A stretch of DNA of 64,000 nucleotides from Rhipicephalus microplus (taxonomy: Eukaryota > Arthropoda > Arachnida > Ixodida > Ixodidae). The stretch is taken from NCBI RefSeq assembly GCF_043290135.1, contig NC_134700.1, forward strand, positions 77,479,000-77,542,999, read 5' to 3'. A program made the position numbers and the translations under genes. Numbering within the stretch: position 1 is the first letter of the stretch; each line of letters starts with the position of its first letter. Shown piece after piece: positions 12,702 to 25,588 of the stretch. The notes beneath the pieces were generated by a model that was not told where the DNA came from, made no database searches, and saw only the letters and a program-made list of their open reading frames with translations.

Positions 12702-13743
12702 CACTCAAACCTCGTTATAACGAAGTTGAAGGGGAGCCACGAATATTTTTTTATATCGATTATAACAGTATGTGGCAATGTATGTTCAGATGGGCGCACA
12801 CCTATAAGCATGCAAAGAAGGAAACCACCTCGCGGCCCAAAGTACCGCTATGCGACCAAGCGTATGAAAGAAAATAAACACAGTCGAACCTCGTTAATTC
12901 GAACACACTTAATTCGAACTTACGGTTAATTCAAACTCACGCTCGGGTCCCATCAAAGCTATGTGTATACCAATGGGTGAAAACACCTTGTAATTCGAAC
13001 GCACCACACTTGCGACAGTTCGAACATACAGCACTCTGAAAATGCTATCAGCACCATGCCTAATCCCGCAGCGGCATCTCTCAACGCTGCACACGAAGAA
13101 GGAATAAAAGAAAAGGTACAAAAAGACTGTGGCGGATTGTTTGCTCTCTCTCAAATGCCAATCTGCGACGCGCCTGTGCCACACTTCTCCCTTTTCCGTC
13201 TCTGCAAGTAGAGACCCTTCTCTTTTCAAGGCCGCGCACGTAGAGAGTGGAAAAATGAAAAGAAAGCTGTCGCGGAGAGTCCTTCTTTTCTCAATGCAGA
13301 GGGTAGCAGCGGAGACACGGTCGTTGCCATCGTCTTTAAGGCGCGGAGAGGGAAATAACTTTCCACCGCGGCGCCGCTTCTCGGTCATGTGACGCACTGA
13401 ACGCTTTCTCAATCCTCTTTGCTGGCTATGCGAGGAGGGCGGCTCTCTCAGCCGCACGTGGCGTGGCTGTAAGGTTAGGGCAATAGTTTTGAAAGAGCCG
13501 TGCCGAACGAGCATCAAACTCCCCAGAAAACGATATACTTAACACAATAGGATCGGTTTGCTTTTATAGACTATATTTGATAGACTAATTTAGTTCGTTA
13601 TATTCATTTACCGGTCAATTTTACTTCGTTAGAACGAGGTTTAAAATGCATGGTCCTCAATAGAGCTTTCAAGAAAAATCTCATTTACTTTGTTATATCC
13701 ATTATTTCGTTATATCCTATTATGCTATAATGAGGTGTCAGTG
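12702..13743. mobile_element. pogo-like MITE copy 1, with internal insertion
   Basis: The outer ends are imperfect inverted repeats: CACTCAAACCTCGTTATAAC on the left, and on the right the complement of CACTGACACCTCATTATAG. TA flanks both ends (12700-12701 and 13744-13745). Two short relatives occur at 19915-20090 and 25839-26012, of about 175 bp each, sharing the ends and the AT-rich right half (CGTTATATCC motifs). This copy is about 1.04 kb because extra sequence sits inside it. The extra part includes a second TIR-like end starting CAGTCGAACCTCGTTAATTC at 12881, which resembles pogo/Tigger ends. The long minus-strand frame at 12909-13517 has no recognisable domain and is probably chance. 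Confidence 0.65.
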
Positions 13744-13745
13744 TA

Positions 13746-16459
13746 TATAACTCTGAACAGTGCACTTTGTTGTCAATGTCAGACGCCCCAAAGTGGGAGT
13801 ACGATCGTAGCCTCTTGGGGACAGAAAGCGCCATATCACACACTCCTTAACAACTTTGTCTGGATACGCTGAATGCTTTTTCCTTCACATTATATTTGAT
13901 GCAAAAAAAAACATGGCCCTTTTCTCTCCTTTCTGTGCATTTGTTCCAATTTTCTTAACACATGCATGCTGCTTGTTTTCACGATTATATTCGGATGCCG
14001 TTTGCACTTTTTTCAGTTTTGCTGCACCTTCTCACATTTTGAACGTTGGTACGACACTTGAGAACGCGGCCTTCCTATTATAGTATGGATCCGTGAAATG
14101 AGCATCACTGTTCATTGTTTGCATGCAAACAATTACTGCTTTTTGTTTAGTGAAAGCATCTTGTGAAGTCACAACATCCAGATCTGGTTCGTTGGTCTCC
14201 ACTTTTCGCTTCCTTGATGTTTGATGTAGGGGCAAAGCTTATAAAGCAGGATCGTTGCGAGGCTTCTAAGCAGTTGAAATCAAGAAAGAAGGATAGTCCA
14301 CAAAAAAAAGTAGGCCTGAAGTCAGGAATAAGTTATATTATGCGACACGCAGGCAGATAGTCTTCATCGCGGAAATGTCTGCTGTATACAACATTCGATG
14401 CAGACTTGTTGTTGATGATGAAGTTGTCTTTGGGAATATTCTTATGTTATTTAGCCCACAGCTCAGTGTTTTATGGGAATTTCTAAAAAGAAACACAGGG
14501 TGTATTTCCCGAATGGGACTTACAGAACACAACTGTGTGATTGTGTACATCACACAGCTAATATATATATATGTACGCACTGCACGTACTAAAGGTTGTA
14601 CGACCGCCTTCTCGAGTTGAGAAATCACTGCAGACAGAACACTGAGAAAGCAACGAACAAAATGCAGCCGTGGTGGGCAAATCTCAGAATAAAGCAAGCC
14701 ACACTAGAGAGAAAGAGAAATTGATAACAATCTTCTTATAGCACTAAGCCACAAGATAATTCATACAGATTTCTTTTAAAAAAGCTGCTTACTTGCCGAA
14801 GGGAAAGTTTGAATGTTGTCAGTTTCTCTTTCTAAACATATTCTTCCATCAACTCGAAGGAAAACGCAGAACTGATTTGCACTACAGAGTTTTTGTCCCG
14901 GGGCAAGTGGCTGCAAGCGTAAGCAGCTGCATTCTTCGTATTCTTCATAGACATGCCTTGCAGTACAAAGAAATGCAAAAGAGCTTGGGGTCCCCGGAAT
15001 TATTTTTTCAGGTGGTGTTAGCACCTTGACAATGCACACCACCACTCTCAGGGCATACCGTCCGAACGAGTTATTCAGCAGCAAGAGTCCTCACTTCTTT
15101 TTTTTTTACTTTCTTTCTCCGTAGACGCAGTTATTTTTATCCACACACGAATGTGTTCCAAACAGCTGTCTAGCTGCAGACCACAGCATTTGGCCTTAAA
15201 GACCACTTCTATTGTATTCGTAAAAATAAATAGAAAATTGCTAGCAAAGGGAAGCCGTGCTCGTCAATTATGTAAGCAACCTCTCTTCATTGCGACCTTG
15301 TTGTCTAATGAGACCAAAGGTATTTGGTGCTCTCTGTTTGCAGAACAGGTGCAGCCTTGTTCATATCTCTCTCTCTGGTCATTGCCAGCGCTTTATGCCT
15401 CCTGTATTATGCCTCGTAAGCCCACTCTTCTGCATTTTTATTGATTTTCAGCTTGTATTACCTTGAGCACTTGCATACGTACATTATACGGCAAGCAGTC
15501 TGATAATATTCTTCTTTTTTTCTTTTTTTTAAGGGGACAATCTTTTCTATGCCCAACTTCTTCAACAATTCCCTTCCACTCACTCCATTGAGAACCACCG
15601 TTCTGCAGTTTCACATCGAGTAACATTCTCGTGCCGTGTGGGCGGCGCAAGAGATGCAAGGTCAGGGTCACAGAGCCCTTACTGCCAACGGGTGGCAAAA
15701 CATACTCAAAAACTCTCCAATCACTTCTGCGACGGGTGAGGAGGCCGTAAGAAAAGAAGCGCACGCAGGTGCAGTATAGCTCGGCCGTGGTGTAGCAGCT
15801 GTCAGATGAGTTTGACCGGGCTCAAATATTGAGTTCTCGTAATTTGTTGGCAGCACAACAAAGTACACTGGCCGTTCAGCACTGAATAACGAATGAAATG
15901 ACCGCACTTTTTTTCTCTGAACGCTCCGCGAGCGACTGTGGTTTAGCCTTATGCTAGCTGGAGATTCCAGGACACCAAACAAGATATGGTGGACGAGCCC
16001 ACTGCCACTGGAGCACCAAGCATTATAAATATCCTCTATGGGGAAGAAGAATGTTTACTGCAGATGTCGTGCCACTTCTTACAGTAGTCAATAAACATGT
16101 GCAGCTTGTTTCTCATCTGGCCCGATTCTTCTTTTTATATATGCATAACTTGTTTCTATCCCCATCGTCACCCTTCATCACTTCTTTTTATTTTCCTCCA
16201 TCCCTCTTCCGCTGTGCAGAGTAGCAAGCTAGAGCAAACTAGCTCAGGCTGACCTCTCTGCCTTCTAATAAACCATCTCTCTCTCTCTTATTTCATTGTG
16301 TGCATGTCTCTGTTATATCGTGGGTTTTTCCACTTCTTGCTCACACAGTAAATTATGTAAATTAAATGCACCATAACATTAGTTGTCCATATTTTATGGC
16401 ATGCAACTTACTGTGCAGTAAGTAGCACAGTAAGTAGGAGATACATGCATTGCCATGTA
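13746..16459. other. Non-coding stretch; possible retroposon end near 16.13-16.29 kb
   Basis: No supported gene is present; the minus-strand frames at 15438-15982 match nothing I recognise. From about 16130, pyrimidine-rich sequence leads to GCAGAGTAGCAAGC, CTCAGGCTGACCTCTCTGCC, an AATAAA (16268-16273) and a (TC)n run. I take this as a retroposon-like 3' end, but its 5' limit and family are unclear. A short (TA)n stretch lies near 14560. Confidence 0.4.
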
Positions 16460-17389
16460 CAGTCTGTTTCACACTTAGGGGAAATCTTGTAGCGCATGGC
16501 ATCATGATGCGGGCATGATGCGGCCAGAGCGGCAATGGCGCGCCGGCGACCGCTCGGGCATGCGCAGATCCTTGACGGGAGTAGTGCTGAACGGTTGAAC
16601 CACGCCGTCGGCTACAGCAGCGCTTGAATGCCGGATTGTCGAGCAGCGGGTGTACTTCATCGCTACAACGGGAACTGGATCGATGTCGCTCATCGCATCA
16701 TTGCAAGCATCACTGCCGTCTGAAACTGACGCCGTCGTTGCTGTCGGTCGGGACATGCATGACAAGGGACCAAGTGAAGTTGCAAGCTTCACGCCTGCTT
16801 TTTGGTGCCAGTGAGTGAGTGCTGCCTCATGTAATGAAATACCATCGATAAAAAGCACGATCAGGTCGTTATCTTGACCTACAGCATTTCTGAACTCGTT
16901 CTTATTGGTTTTAATGCGTTGAATCCGCATAGCTGCATGGCAGTCGCTTTAGAGTACTTCATTCTTTTATTACAGCATAAAATAAATGCAACGTATGGTA
17001 TGTGCTGTTCATTATGGCCTTCCCTGTCACAGGGTAGCACAATGAACACACAAAGAATATATGTGAACGCATTCAGTACCATGGTGTTTCGAAAGAGCAA
17101 ACAACATATGCTGTAAAATACTGGTTCTAGAACCACATTATTGCCTATGAAGCCTGAGAAGTTGGCATCTCACAATGTGTAGTATCGGCCTAGTTCCCGC
17201 AGCAACGAAGAAATCAGCAGGCTGCTCAACAATGTGGCAAGTGCGCACCACCATCACAGACGACGCCATTCAACACCACGCTCCACAAGTGTCTGTGCAT
17301 TCGTGAGTTGCTGCCAGTGTGAAAATGCAGCGCTGGCCGTATCGCGATGCCATGCACTCGGAAATTCCTCCTAAGTGTGAAACAGACTG
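16460..17389. mobile_element. 930-bp non-autonomous DNA element with long imperfect TIRs
   Basis: The left end is CAGTCTGTTTCACACTTAGG. The right end is the exact complement of the same 20 bases. TA lies directly outside both ends (16458-16459 and 17390-17391). Similarity continues inward for roughly 70 bp (GCATGGCATC, GCGGCCAG) with mismatches. A TA duplication fits the Tc1/mariner/IS630 superfamily, but the family is not assigned. The minus-strand frame 16930-16502 (142 codons) has no domain I recognise. It could be a fragment of an ancestral transposase or chance. Confidence 0.75.
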
Positions 17390-17599
17390 TACATTGTGAT
17401 AAGTATGAACACTGAGTATGTCAGTTTTTAGTAGCACGTGTTAGGGAGTAGTACATTTCTGATAAACTGTTTTATGTATATTGTGCTTAATCATTTTAGT
17501 ATGTTCAGGTTTTTATTGTATATATTTATTTATTCATTTATTACTGCAGCGATTAGTGTACTGTAATCACAAAGAACCATGCCGGTGGAAAACTATACA

Positions 17600-19410
17600 G
17601 TTGCAAATTTGATTTCATTTTATTATACCATGCAGGGCCAGAGGCATTAAAGAGAAGGAGCGATAATAGCATATATACATGAAAAATAAGAAATAGATAA
17701 TAATATCTAAGTAATAAAAATGTACAGTAAGCTAAAAAGAGCTTGAGAATAGAATACTAGCCACAAAATTACGAAAATGTTCATATTGTCAAATGTTTCA
17801 ACGCCAGAGGAAAGGCCATTCCAATCGTGAGAAGTTCATGGCAGGAATAGTTGATGAAAGTACATAGTGTTACATGAAGCGAATCCGACTTTGTCACAAT
17901 GGTCAGTGCAATCCAATACATAGGATGGTTGAGAAATGAGATGATTGCGCAGTGCAGGATGATGATACATTTAATGGAACAAGGCACTGAGTGACACTCT
18001 TCTGGGCAATGATAATGATGGGAGGGAATGATCTGATTTCATAGCAATTATACTAGCAGTGCGACTGTAATTAGTGTGAATGAAACATGTGGAGTTCTGG
18101 ACCAACTCTAGAGCATCAATTAGGTAAGTTTATATGAGTAGGGTCCCACACAGGTATAGCATACTCCTATTATGATCGAATTAGCGTTTTGTATAGCAGA
18201 CGTTTCAAGAAGGAAGGAACATGATAAAAACTTTGACGAAGGTTGCCTAGCATGCAATTAGCTTTCTTTAATTAAGTGCTCGATATGAGTAAACCAGTTT
18301 CGGTTTGCAGTAATGTAAACACTGACATATTTGTATGAAGTTACTGATACTAGATGAATGCTATCAACGTGGTATGATGGTGTGCATGCAGACTTTCTGG
18401 AAACATGCATGAGTTTACATACATAAATACACAGTTGTATTAGTCATTCATTGCACCTGTGCCAAGATCAGGCTGAAATGAGGGAGAATCATTACTACTG
18501 GTTATCTCTCTCAAAACAAGACAGTCCAGGAATAGAATATTGAAGTTCACGACGGAAGAAAGAATATTAGTACAGAGCAGGAATAATAAACGCCTAGGGG
18601 CTCACCCTTAAGGAGCTCTTGAATACACATCTGTAATCTCAGAGTTAAGGCCATTAAAGGAAACAAATTGTGAACAGTTAAGAAGAAAACGCTCAATCCA
18701 TCTCGGTAAATTACCATCAGAATATTGAGTGCATTTAGTTTAAGCAGTAGCAGTTTATGACATACCTTGTCGAATTCCTTAGAGAAGTCTAAAAATATGC
18801 AATCGGTGATCAATTATTGGTCTAGAACTTGATGCAGAAATATTAACTGAATCTCACAAGAGTAATATTTTCCGAAACCGTGCTGTGCTGTAGAGAAACA
18901 GTCGGAATGAAGAAAACTGACAAGGTTAGTGGCAAGAACATGCTCATAAACATTTTACAACCTGTGCTGGTTAAAGAAATGGGGAGATAGTCAAGAGGAG
19001 ATGTTTTGCTGCCACACTTGTGAACTGGAATGACCTTTCCAATTTTGCACTCATTTAGAAGAACAAATGGGTCGAGATACTGTTGAAAAAGCTTAGTTAA
19101 CATCAATTCAGCATAGGTGGAAGTGCATTTAAAAACGCTGACACTAATATCGCAGCTGGAAGCTCAATGAACACCAAGTTCAACAATGAGCTTAAGAACA
19201 CCAAGTGCACTGATTAGTAAAGGTGGCATAGTTGCAAAGGTATGGTTTCGAATAGTGGGTTGATGAGCAACAGAAATGGTTGAGAAACTTCCGGAAAATG
19301 TGCGGTTAAGGCTAAACATTGAGGCATGCATAACCGAACAAAATAAGGTCACTAGAAGATTCCGTCAGTGTGACAGTGCTGAGGGATTAATAGTTTGCCA
19401 GACTTTATGA
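17600..19410 (-). pseudogene. Old CR1-type LINE relic (RT fragments)
   Basis: Broken minus-strand frames carry an RT in the right order. At 19106-18843 there is CKIGKVIPVHK and YLPISLTS-like sequence. At 18813-18547 there is DCIFLDFSKEFDKVCHKLLL, matching the RT block with the first catalytic Asp. Upstream frames (about 19350-19160) look like the pre-RT linker. Downstream sequence to about 17600 is the decayed rest of ORF2 and a 3' end. No YxDD box survives in an open frame. It is the most degraded LINE in the window, so probably the oldest. Confidence 0.65.
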
Positions 19411-19914
19411 ACATTTCTAATTAACATTGAAGCAGTACATGGGAATGAAAATGTTTTTTTTGCCTCTTAAAGTGCTTGAATGTACAATGTTGTGTATAAA
19501 GCCCAACGTTCACTAGTAGGCGAGAACTTTGTGGCACAAAAGGAGCACTTTATTATTTTTTTATAAATACCAGATATGGCTGCTTTATTAGGAAGCATTT
19601 GAGCTGTTGGTTAAAATACAGTGTGGCATGTATTGTTCAGTGAGTTGGGTGATTCTATAAGAAAACATATTCCAGTGAGTTTGAATACTAGATCCAGTAA
19701 TCAAAACCATTGAAAAGAAGATCAGCAAAGGTAGAAAGATTATTGTTGATCACCGCAAAGTCACTCCTGTTGCAGTCAAGAATTTTTTTGTTTTGTTTTT
19801 GGGTGGGCCAAATTATTGGCAAAAAGGTAGAAGTACTTGGTGACCAAAAGACCAGGAAGGTATCTTATATGTGACAATGTATCGGGGCCTTGTTTCTCAG
19901 TATAAATTCTAGTA
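19411..19914. other. Non-coding gap
   Basis: AT-rich sequence with a T-rich run near 19785-19800. No gene seen. Confidence 0.4.
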
Positions 19915-20090
19915 CACTCAAAGCTCGTTATAACAGTCACACCTGCCACCACAGTAATACTTTGTTATATCTGGAAATTTATTATAACCATATATATGCA
20001 GCACTATATCAACGAGAAATTTATTTTACATTTACTTCATTATAACCAATAATTCGTTATATCCTGGTTCCTTATATCAAGGTCTGAGTG
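19915..20090. mobile_element. pogo-like MITE copy 2 (176 bp)
   Basis: The ends are CACTCAAAGCTCGTTATAAC on the left and, on the right, the complement of CACTCAGACCTTGATATAAG. TA is on both sides (19913-19914 and 20091-20092). The interior is AT-rich with CATTATAACCAATAATTCG and TCGTTATATCCTGG, shared with the copies at 12702-13743 and 25839-26012. No coding capacity. Confidence 0.8.
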
Positions 20091-20164
20091 TATCTGCCAA
20101 TAGAGCCGTAAGGCTAACAAGCTCACAGAAAAGGGGAACAAAGCCAGCCTATCAGTGTATCTTT

Positions 20165-21434
20165 TTTTATTTATTTTTATTTATTTAATATACCTCAAAG
20201 GCCACCCAACAGGGGGCTTTACATGAGGGTGTGGGCAAACAATATAGGGTTAATAAAACAATGATTCTATGGCATTTTTAAATCTATCCGTGTTGCTATG
20301 ATGGATGACACTTGGGGGAAGATCGTTCCAGTCCCTGGCTGCTTGAGCGAAGAAGGAGTGATGGTGGGCTGTGGTACATGCAGGAGGTGGGTACACGGCC
20401 TTGTGGTGGCTTGTGCGGGCTGAAGTACGATGAGCTGATTGAATGGGACAGTTGTAATGAAACGTATGATACATTTTGTGATACAAGGATAGTCTGGAAA
20501 CCTTACGGCGTAGGTCAAGGTTAGGTAGATCTGCTATTCTTTTAAGGGTGGTAACACTGGTATGATACGAGTAATCTGAGTAGATGAATCTAACTGCTCG
20601 GTTTTGAATTAGTTCGATGGACTTACTTAGGTTAATTTGGAATGGGTCCCAAATGGCGGATGCGTACTCTAGTTTTGGGCGAATTAGTGTTTTGTAGGCT
20701 AGTAATTTGACTGATGGAGGGGCAAGATGCAAGTTACGACGAAGGTAACCGAGAGCTCTGTTAGCATTGTTAACTATTTTACTTACGTGAAAAGACCAGT
20801 TTAGATTCTGTGAAATGTTAACACCGAGATATTTAATGGAACTTAGGGAAGAAACTATGGAGCCATTAATATTATAGTTAGTGGTGGGTAAGTTTTGGCG
20901 TCTGTGAAATGAAATAAGTGCAGTTTTATTAGTATTTAATACCATGAGCCATTTGCGACACCACTCGTCCAGCTTTAGTAGGTCCTGCTGGAGAGTAATT
21001 GTATCTGAAACGTTAGTAATAGGTCGGTAGATTACACAGTCGTCGGCAAAGAGGCGGATGTTAGATGAAATGTTATCGGGTAAATCATTGATGTAAATTA
21101 AGAAGAGGAGGGGTCCTAGAACTGTACCTTGTGGCACACCGGAGATTACGTTGGAAAGGGAAGAGGGCGTATCGTTAGCTTCAACAAATTGCTGACGGTT
21201 AGTGAGGAAGTCCTGAATCCAATTGTAGACAAGTTGGTTAAGGCTTAATTGGGAGAGTTTTAGTAGTAGGCGGTTGTGGGGAACTTTGTCAAAGGCTTTC
21301 TCAAAGTCAATAAAAAGGGCGTCAACTGGTATGTTAAGGTCTACACTAGCGCTTAAGTCATGGATGAATAGTGCAAGCTGAGTATCGCATGAGAGTCCCC
21401 TTTGGAATCCATGTTGGTTAGGGTGAATTGTTGA
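20165..21434 (-). mobile_element. 5'-truncated L2/CR1-type LINE
   Basis: The copy contains the C-terminal RT part of ORF2, a short 3' UTR and an AAATAAAT-type tail (seen on the plus strand as TTTATTTATTTT from about 20165). The tail type and the RT motifs fit the CR1/L2 group. The 5' limit near 21434 is where coding similarity ends inside the RT. I found no convincing TSD. Confidence 0.75.
20250..21434 (-). pseudogene. L2/CR1 reverse transcriptase, 5'-truncated but open
   Basis: An uninterrupted frame runs from about 21434 to the stop at 20250. It begins in the RT fingers (NQHGF, then DALFIDFEKAFDKVPHNRLL), continues with the GVPQGTVLGPLLFL turn and the catalytic box LFADDCVIY, and ends with the thumb and C-terminal WNDLP block usual in this clade. 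The N-terminal endonuclease and the first RT blocks are missing, so it cannot act alone. There are no internal stops, which suggests a fairly recent insertion or a young family. Confidence 0.8.
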
Positions 21435-21563
21435 GATTTATCTAGCAACACTACAAGAAATCGTGCAACCTGCTGCATGATATAGGATAGAAGAAACGAA
21501 AAAGACAAAGCAATCCCACCCCTTCTTTCAATGAGCCAGTCAACAGGCTATGCCTTGTTGACT

Positions 21564-21612
21564 GGTTATATCAGCCTGTATACATGCTATATACAGGTTA
21601 TATCAGCCTGTA
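21564..21612. repeat. 17-bp direct repeat, 32 bp apart
   Basis: GGTTATATCAGCCTGTA occurs at 21564-21580 and again at 21596-21612, with related ATACAGG segments between and after. It is a small local duplication in otherwise featureless sequence (21435-21872), which also holds a (GT)n stretch near 21651-21661. Confidence 0.75.
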
Positions 21613-21880
21613 CCTGAGCGAGATACAGGCTGGTTTGGTCACGCATAAGCGTGTGTGTGTGCAGACACGCATAGATAGGTTTTTCCGGCCATTGAGCTAA
21701 TAATGATGCTTTTTTTTTAGGTCAATTGTTGTTTTTTTTACTTCCGATCATTCGGACTGTGTGGCTGTTCCTGTCGAATCCAAATAAACGGTCGGTGACT
21801 GTCTTCCACTCTACAATAGCAAAGACTCCCCAGACCTAAAACCTTTGCAGTTTGCCCAAATAAGGGGAGCCCAACCTATT

Positions 21881-24700
21881 GGAACCTGAACTTGGAACCT
21901 GAACGCTAGAACCTCATCTAGTGAGGGAAGTCTAGCTCTACTATTCGAGGAGCTAGAGGGTGTTAAATGGGATATGATAGGGCTCAGTGAGGTTAGGAGG
22001 ACAGATGAGGCCTATACGGTGCTACAGAATGGGCACGTCCTTTGCTATCGGGGATTGGCTGACAGAAGAGAACTGGGAGTGGGGTTCCTAATTCACAGAA
22101 ACATAGCTGGCAACATAGAGGAATACTATAGCATTAATGAAAGGGTGGTAGGTATCGTAATTAAACTGAATAAGAGATACAAGATGAAGGTGGTACAGGC
22201 TTACGCACCTACATCCAGCCATGATAACGCTTCAGTTGAAAGCTTCTATGAAGACGTGGAATCGGCAATGAGTAAGGTAAAAACACAGCATACAACACTG
22301 ATGGGAGACTTTAATGCAAAGGTAGGGAAGAAGCAGGCTGGAGACCAGGCAGTAGGAGATTATGGCATCGGTACTAGAAACGCCAGAGGAGAGCTACTAG
22401 TAGAATTTGCAGAACGCAATAATTTACGGATTTTGAATACCTTCTACCGAAAACGAGGAAACTGCAAGTGGATATGAAGGAGCCCTAATGGCGAAAATAA
22501 GAACGAAATAGACTTTATAATGAGTGCACACCCAGGCATCGTGCAGGATGTGGAAGTGGTTGGCAAGGCACGATGCAGTGACCATAGAATGGTTCGGTCT
22601 CGAATTCGCCTAGACTTGACAAAGGAACGACAGAAACTGATACGCAAGAAGCCAGTCAATGAGCTAGCACTGAGAGGGAAAGTACAGGAATTCAGAGTCT
22701 CGCTTCAGAACAGGTACTCGGCTCTTAGTGAGGAAACCAACCTTAGCATAGATACAATGAATGATAATGTGACGGGTATCATTACGGAGTGTGCAGTGGA
22801 AATTGGAGGCAGGGTAGTTTTCCCAGGAAACGAAGAATCTCATTAAGAAGCGTCAAATCATGAAAGTCTCAAGTACAATAGACAAAATAGAACTGGCAGA
22901 GCTTTCGAAGTTGATTAATAGGCGTAAGGTATCCGACATAAGAAGGTATAACATGGAGAGAATTGAACACGCTCTGCAAAATGGAGGAAGCATCAAAGCA
23001 GTGAAGAGGAAACGTGGGATAGGCGAAAATCGGACATATGCACTAAGGGACAAAGAAGGCAAAATAACTACCAATATGGATAGGATAGTTAAGATAGCGG
23101 AGGAGTTTTACAGAAATCTGTACAATAGCCGGGACAACCACGACTTTAGTACTATAAGAACTAGCAGTAACCCAGATGACACCCCACCAGTAATGATAGA
23201 AGAAGTCAGAAAAGCTTTGGAGAGCATGCAAAGAGGCAAAGCTGCTGGTGAGGATCAAGTAACATCAGATCTGGTGAAAGATGGAGGACAGATTGTGTTA
23301 GAAAAACTAGCCACCCTGTTTACGAGGTGTCTCCTGACGGGAAGAGTACCAGAGTCTTGGAAGAACGCTAGCATCATCTTAATACATAAGAAAGTAGATG
23401 ACAAGGACTTGAAGAATTACAGGCCGATTAGCTTGCTCTCTGTAGTATACAAGCTATTTACAAAAGTAATTGCTAACAGAGTAAAGAAAACATTAGAATT
23501 CAATCAACCAAAGGAACAAGCAGGATTTCGAACAGGCTACTCAACAATCGACCACATTCATACTATCAATTAGGCAATAGAGAAATGCTCAGAATATAAC
23601 CATCCACTATACATAGCCTTCATAGATTACGAGAAGGCGTTTGATTCAGTAGAAATATCAGTCGTCATGCAGACACTGCGGAATCAGGACGTCGATGAAG
23701 TATAATATATAAACATCCTGAAAGAAATCTACAGGGGATCAACTGCTACCATAGTGCTTCATAAAGAAAGCAACAGAATACCAATCAAGAAGGGTGTAAG
23801 GCAGGGGGACACAATATCCCCAATGCTATTTACCGCGTGCTTACAGGAGGTTTTCAGAAGCCTAGAATGGGAACAGTTAGGGATAAGAGTTAATGGAGAG
23901 TACCTTAGTAACCTGCGCTTCGCCGATGACATTGCATTGCTGAGTAACTCAGGGGACGAATTGCAACTCATTATTACGGAGTTAGACAAAGAGAGCAGAA
24001 AGGTAGGTCTTAAAATGAATCTGCAGAAAACGAAAGTAATGTACAACAACCTCGGAAAAGAGCAGCGCTTCGAGATAGGTAATAGTGCACTTCAAGTTGT
24101 AAAAGACTATGTCTACTTAGGGCAGGTAATAACCGCGGTGCCGAACCATGAGATTGAAGTAACTAGAAGAATAAGAATGGGGTGGAGCACAGTTGGCAAG
24201 CGCTCTCAAATTATGACAGGTAGATTGCCACTATCCCTCAAAAGAAAGGTATATAACAGCTGTATCTTGCCGGTACTTAGCTACGGAGCAGAAACCTGGA
24301 GACTTACAAAGAGGGTTCAGCTTAAATTGAGTACGACGCAACGAGCAATGGAAAGAAAAATGGTAGGTGTAACCTTAAGAGACAAGAAGAGAGCAGAGTG
24401 GATTAGGGAACAAACGGGGGTTAAGGATATCATAGCTGAAATCAAGAAGAAGAAATGGACATGGGCCGGGCATGTAGCGCGTAGACAGGATAACCGCTGG
24501 TCGTTATGGGTAACTAACTGGATTCCCAGAGAAGGAAAGCGGGTTAGGGGGAGACAGAAGGTTAGGTGGGCAGATGAGATTAAGAAGTTTGCGGGTATAA
24601 ATTGGCAGCAGCAAGCACAGGACCGGGTTAACTGGTGGAACATGGGAGAGGCCTTTGTCCTGCAGTGGACGTAGTCAGGCTGATGATGATGATGATGATG
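21881..24700 (+). mobile_element. RTE-type LINE with 8-bp TSD
   Basis: AACCTATT flanks the element exactly at 21873-21880 and 24701-24708. The 3' end carries the (GATGAT)n tail common for RTE elements (24680-24700). Between lie an endonuclease and RT without RNase H or a separate gag ORF, as expected for RTE. Length is 2.8 kb. The 5' start contains a repeated GGAACCTGAAC motif and may be slightly truncated. Confidence 0.85.
21974..24674 (+). pseudogene. RTE polyprotein: APE endonuclease + reverse transcriptase, disrupted
   Basis: The endonuclease (about 21950-22640) shows MIGLSEVRRT, VVQAYAPTS, GDFNAKVG, NEIDFIM and CSDHRMV. The RT (about 23250-24200) shows NYRPISLLSVVYK, QAGFR, AFIDYEKAFDS, GVRQGDTISPMLF and the catalytic FADD. 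The C-terminal region has ILPVLSYGAETW and the TWAGHVAR block typical of RTE. Lesions are TGA at 22475-22477 (probably a former Trp), a frameshift near 22825, TAG at 23571-23573 (probably a former Gln) and TAA at 23703-23705. From 22860 to the stop at 24674 the reading frame is otherwise constant. The protein would carry out target-primed reverse transcription; this copy cannot. Confidence 0.85.
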
Positions 24701-24708
24701 AACCTATT

Positions 24709-25588
24709 AAAAACTACCTACACTTGTGTGCTCTGCCATTACACCACCCCGTTCTCGGTCGTCGGGAACCGGTGACACACAGCTCGATGTGGGTTGTTCA
24801 TGCTCATCTCGTGACTGGAGCCTGCGTGATATCATTCCATAAGCAATACGAAAAATGCACTAGAAAGATTGTTCTTGTTCAGCATAAACAAGTCATTCCA
24901 CATAAACAATACATGTAAAATGACAGTGTTACCAAGTGACATTTGTGCACCAGTAATGTAGCCTGAAAAATGCTGCTAATAAGAGTAATTTTATAATGAT
25001 GGCAAGAAGAGATGTTTTGACCGCTCATACTTCTAACGACATTAGAATGTCAAAAGACTGCTAAATAAAGTAAGGGCAATCGAGACCGAAAAGCTGAACC
25101 AAGAAAAATAAAATAACCTTAAATGTCCCATAAAGCAACACCATTAAGCCAAAAACATAAATAGCATTCTCTCCAACTATAGCATAGCATGTGCACATAT
25201 GAAACAAAACTTGTATATAAACAAGAATAACACAAGCACCAGGACTTGGATTTATCAGTTACTTAAACAGTGACATTACTCACTGCTACTTTAAAATGCC
25301 GCACTGCCTGTCTCTGTACTTAGTTATCACTTCTACTTTTTATTTGCAGGAGTTAAAGCATGTAATGGATAAAATGTGGTCTATTAGGCAAAAAGATAGC
25401 AATAGCGAGAGGAAAGATGCAGAAGAGCACGTGAGGAAACTAGATGTGCAGAGATAGAGGGAACACGCAATGTGCACAATTCAGATGGCAGCAAAAAAAC
25501 GTCTTGCAGCAGACTGATCCCGAATGTTTTTACCTATGCTTTTTGTACTTCCATTTTGCACAATATACAGTGCATTTAACTTTCATAC
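24709..25588. other. Non-coding stretch
   Basis: No gene recognised. It contains a ctcATTCCATAAGCAATAC / CATTCCACATAAACAATAC near-repeat at about 24835-24855 and 24894-24913. Confidence 0.4.

Noticed and set aside
12909..13517. 202-codon minus-strand frame as a gene
   Set aside because: It lies inside a pogo-like MITE, is rich in Arg/Ser, shows no domain and spans the nested TIR. Probably chance.
15438..15982. Overlapping minus-strand frames as exons of one gene
   Set aside because: No domain, an A/T homopolymer interrupts, and no convincing splice pairs were found.
16502..16930. 142-codon minus-strand frame as a transposase
   Set aside because: It is within the TA-flanked element, but no DDE motif or DNA-binding domain is visible.
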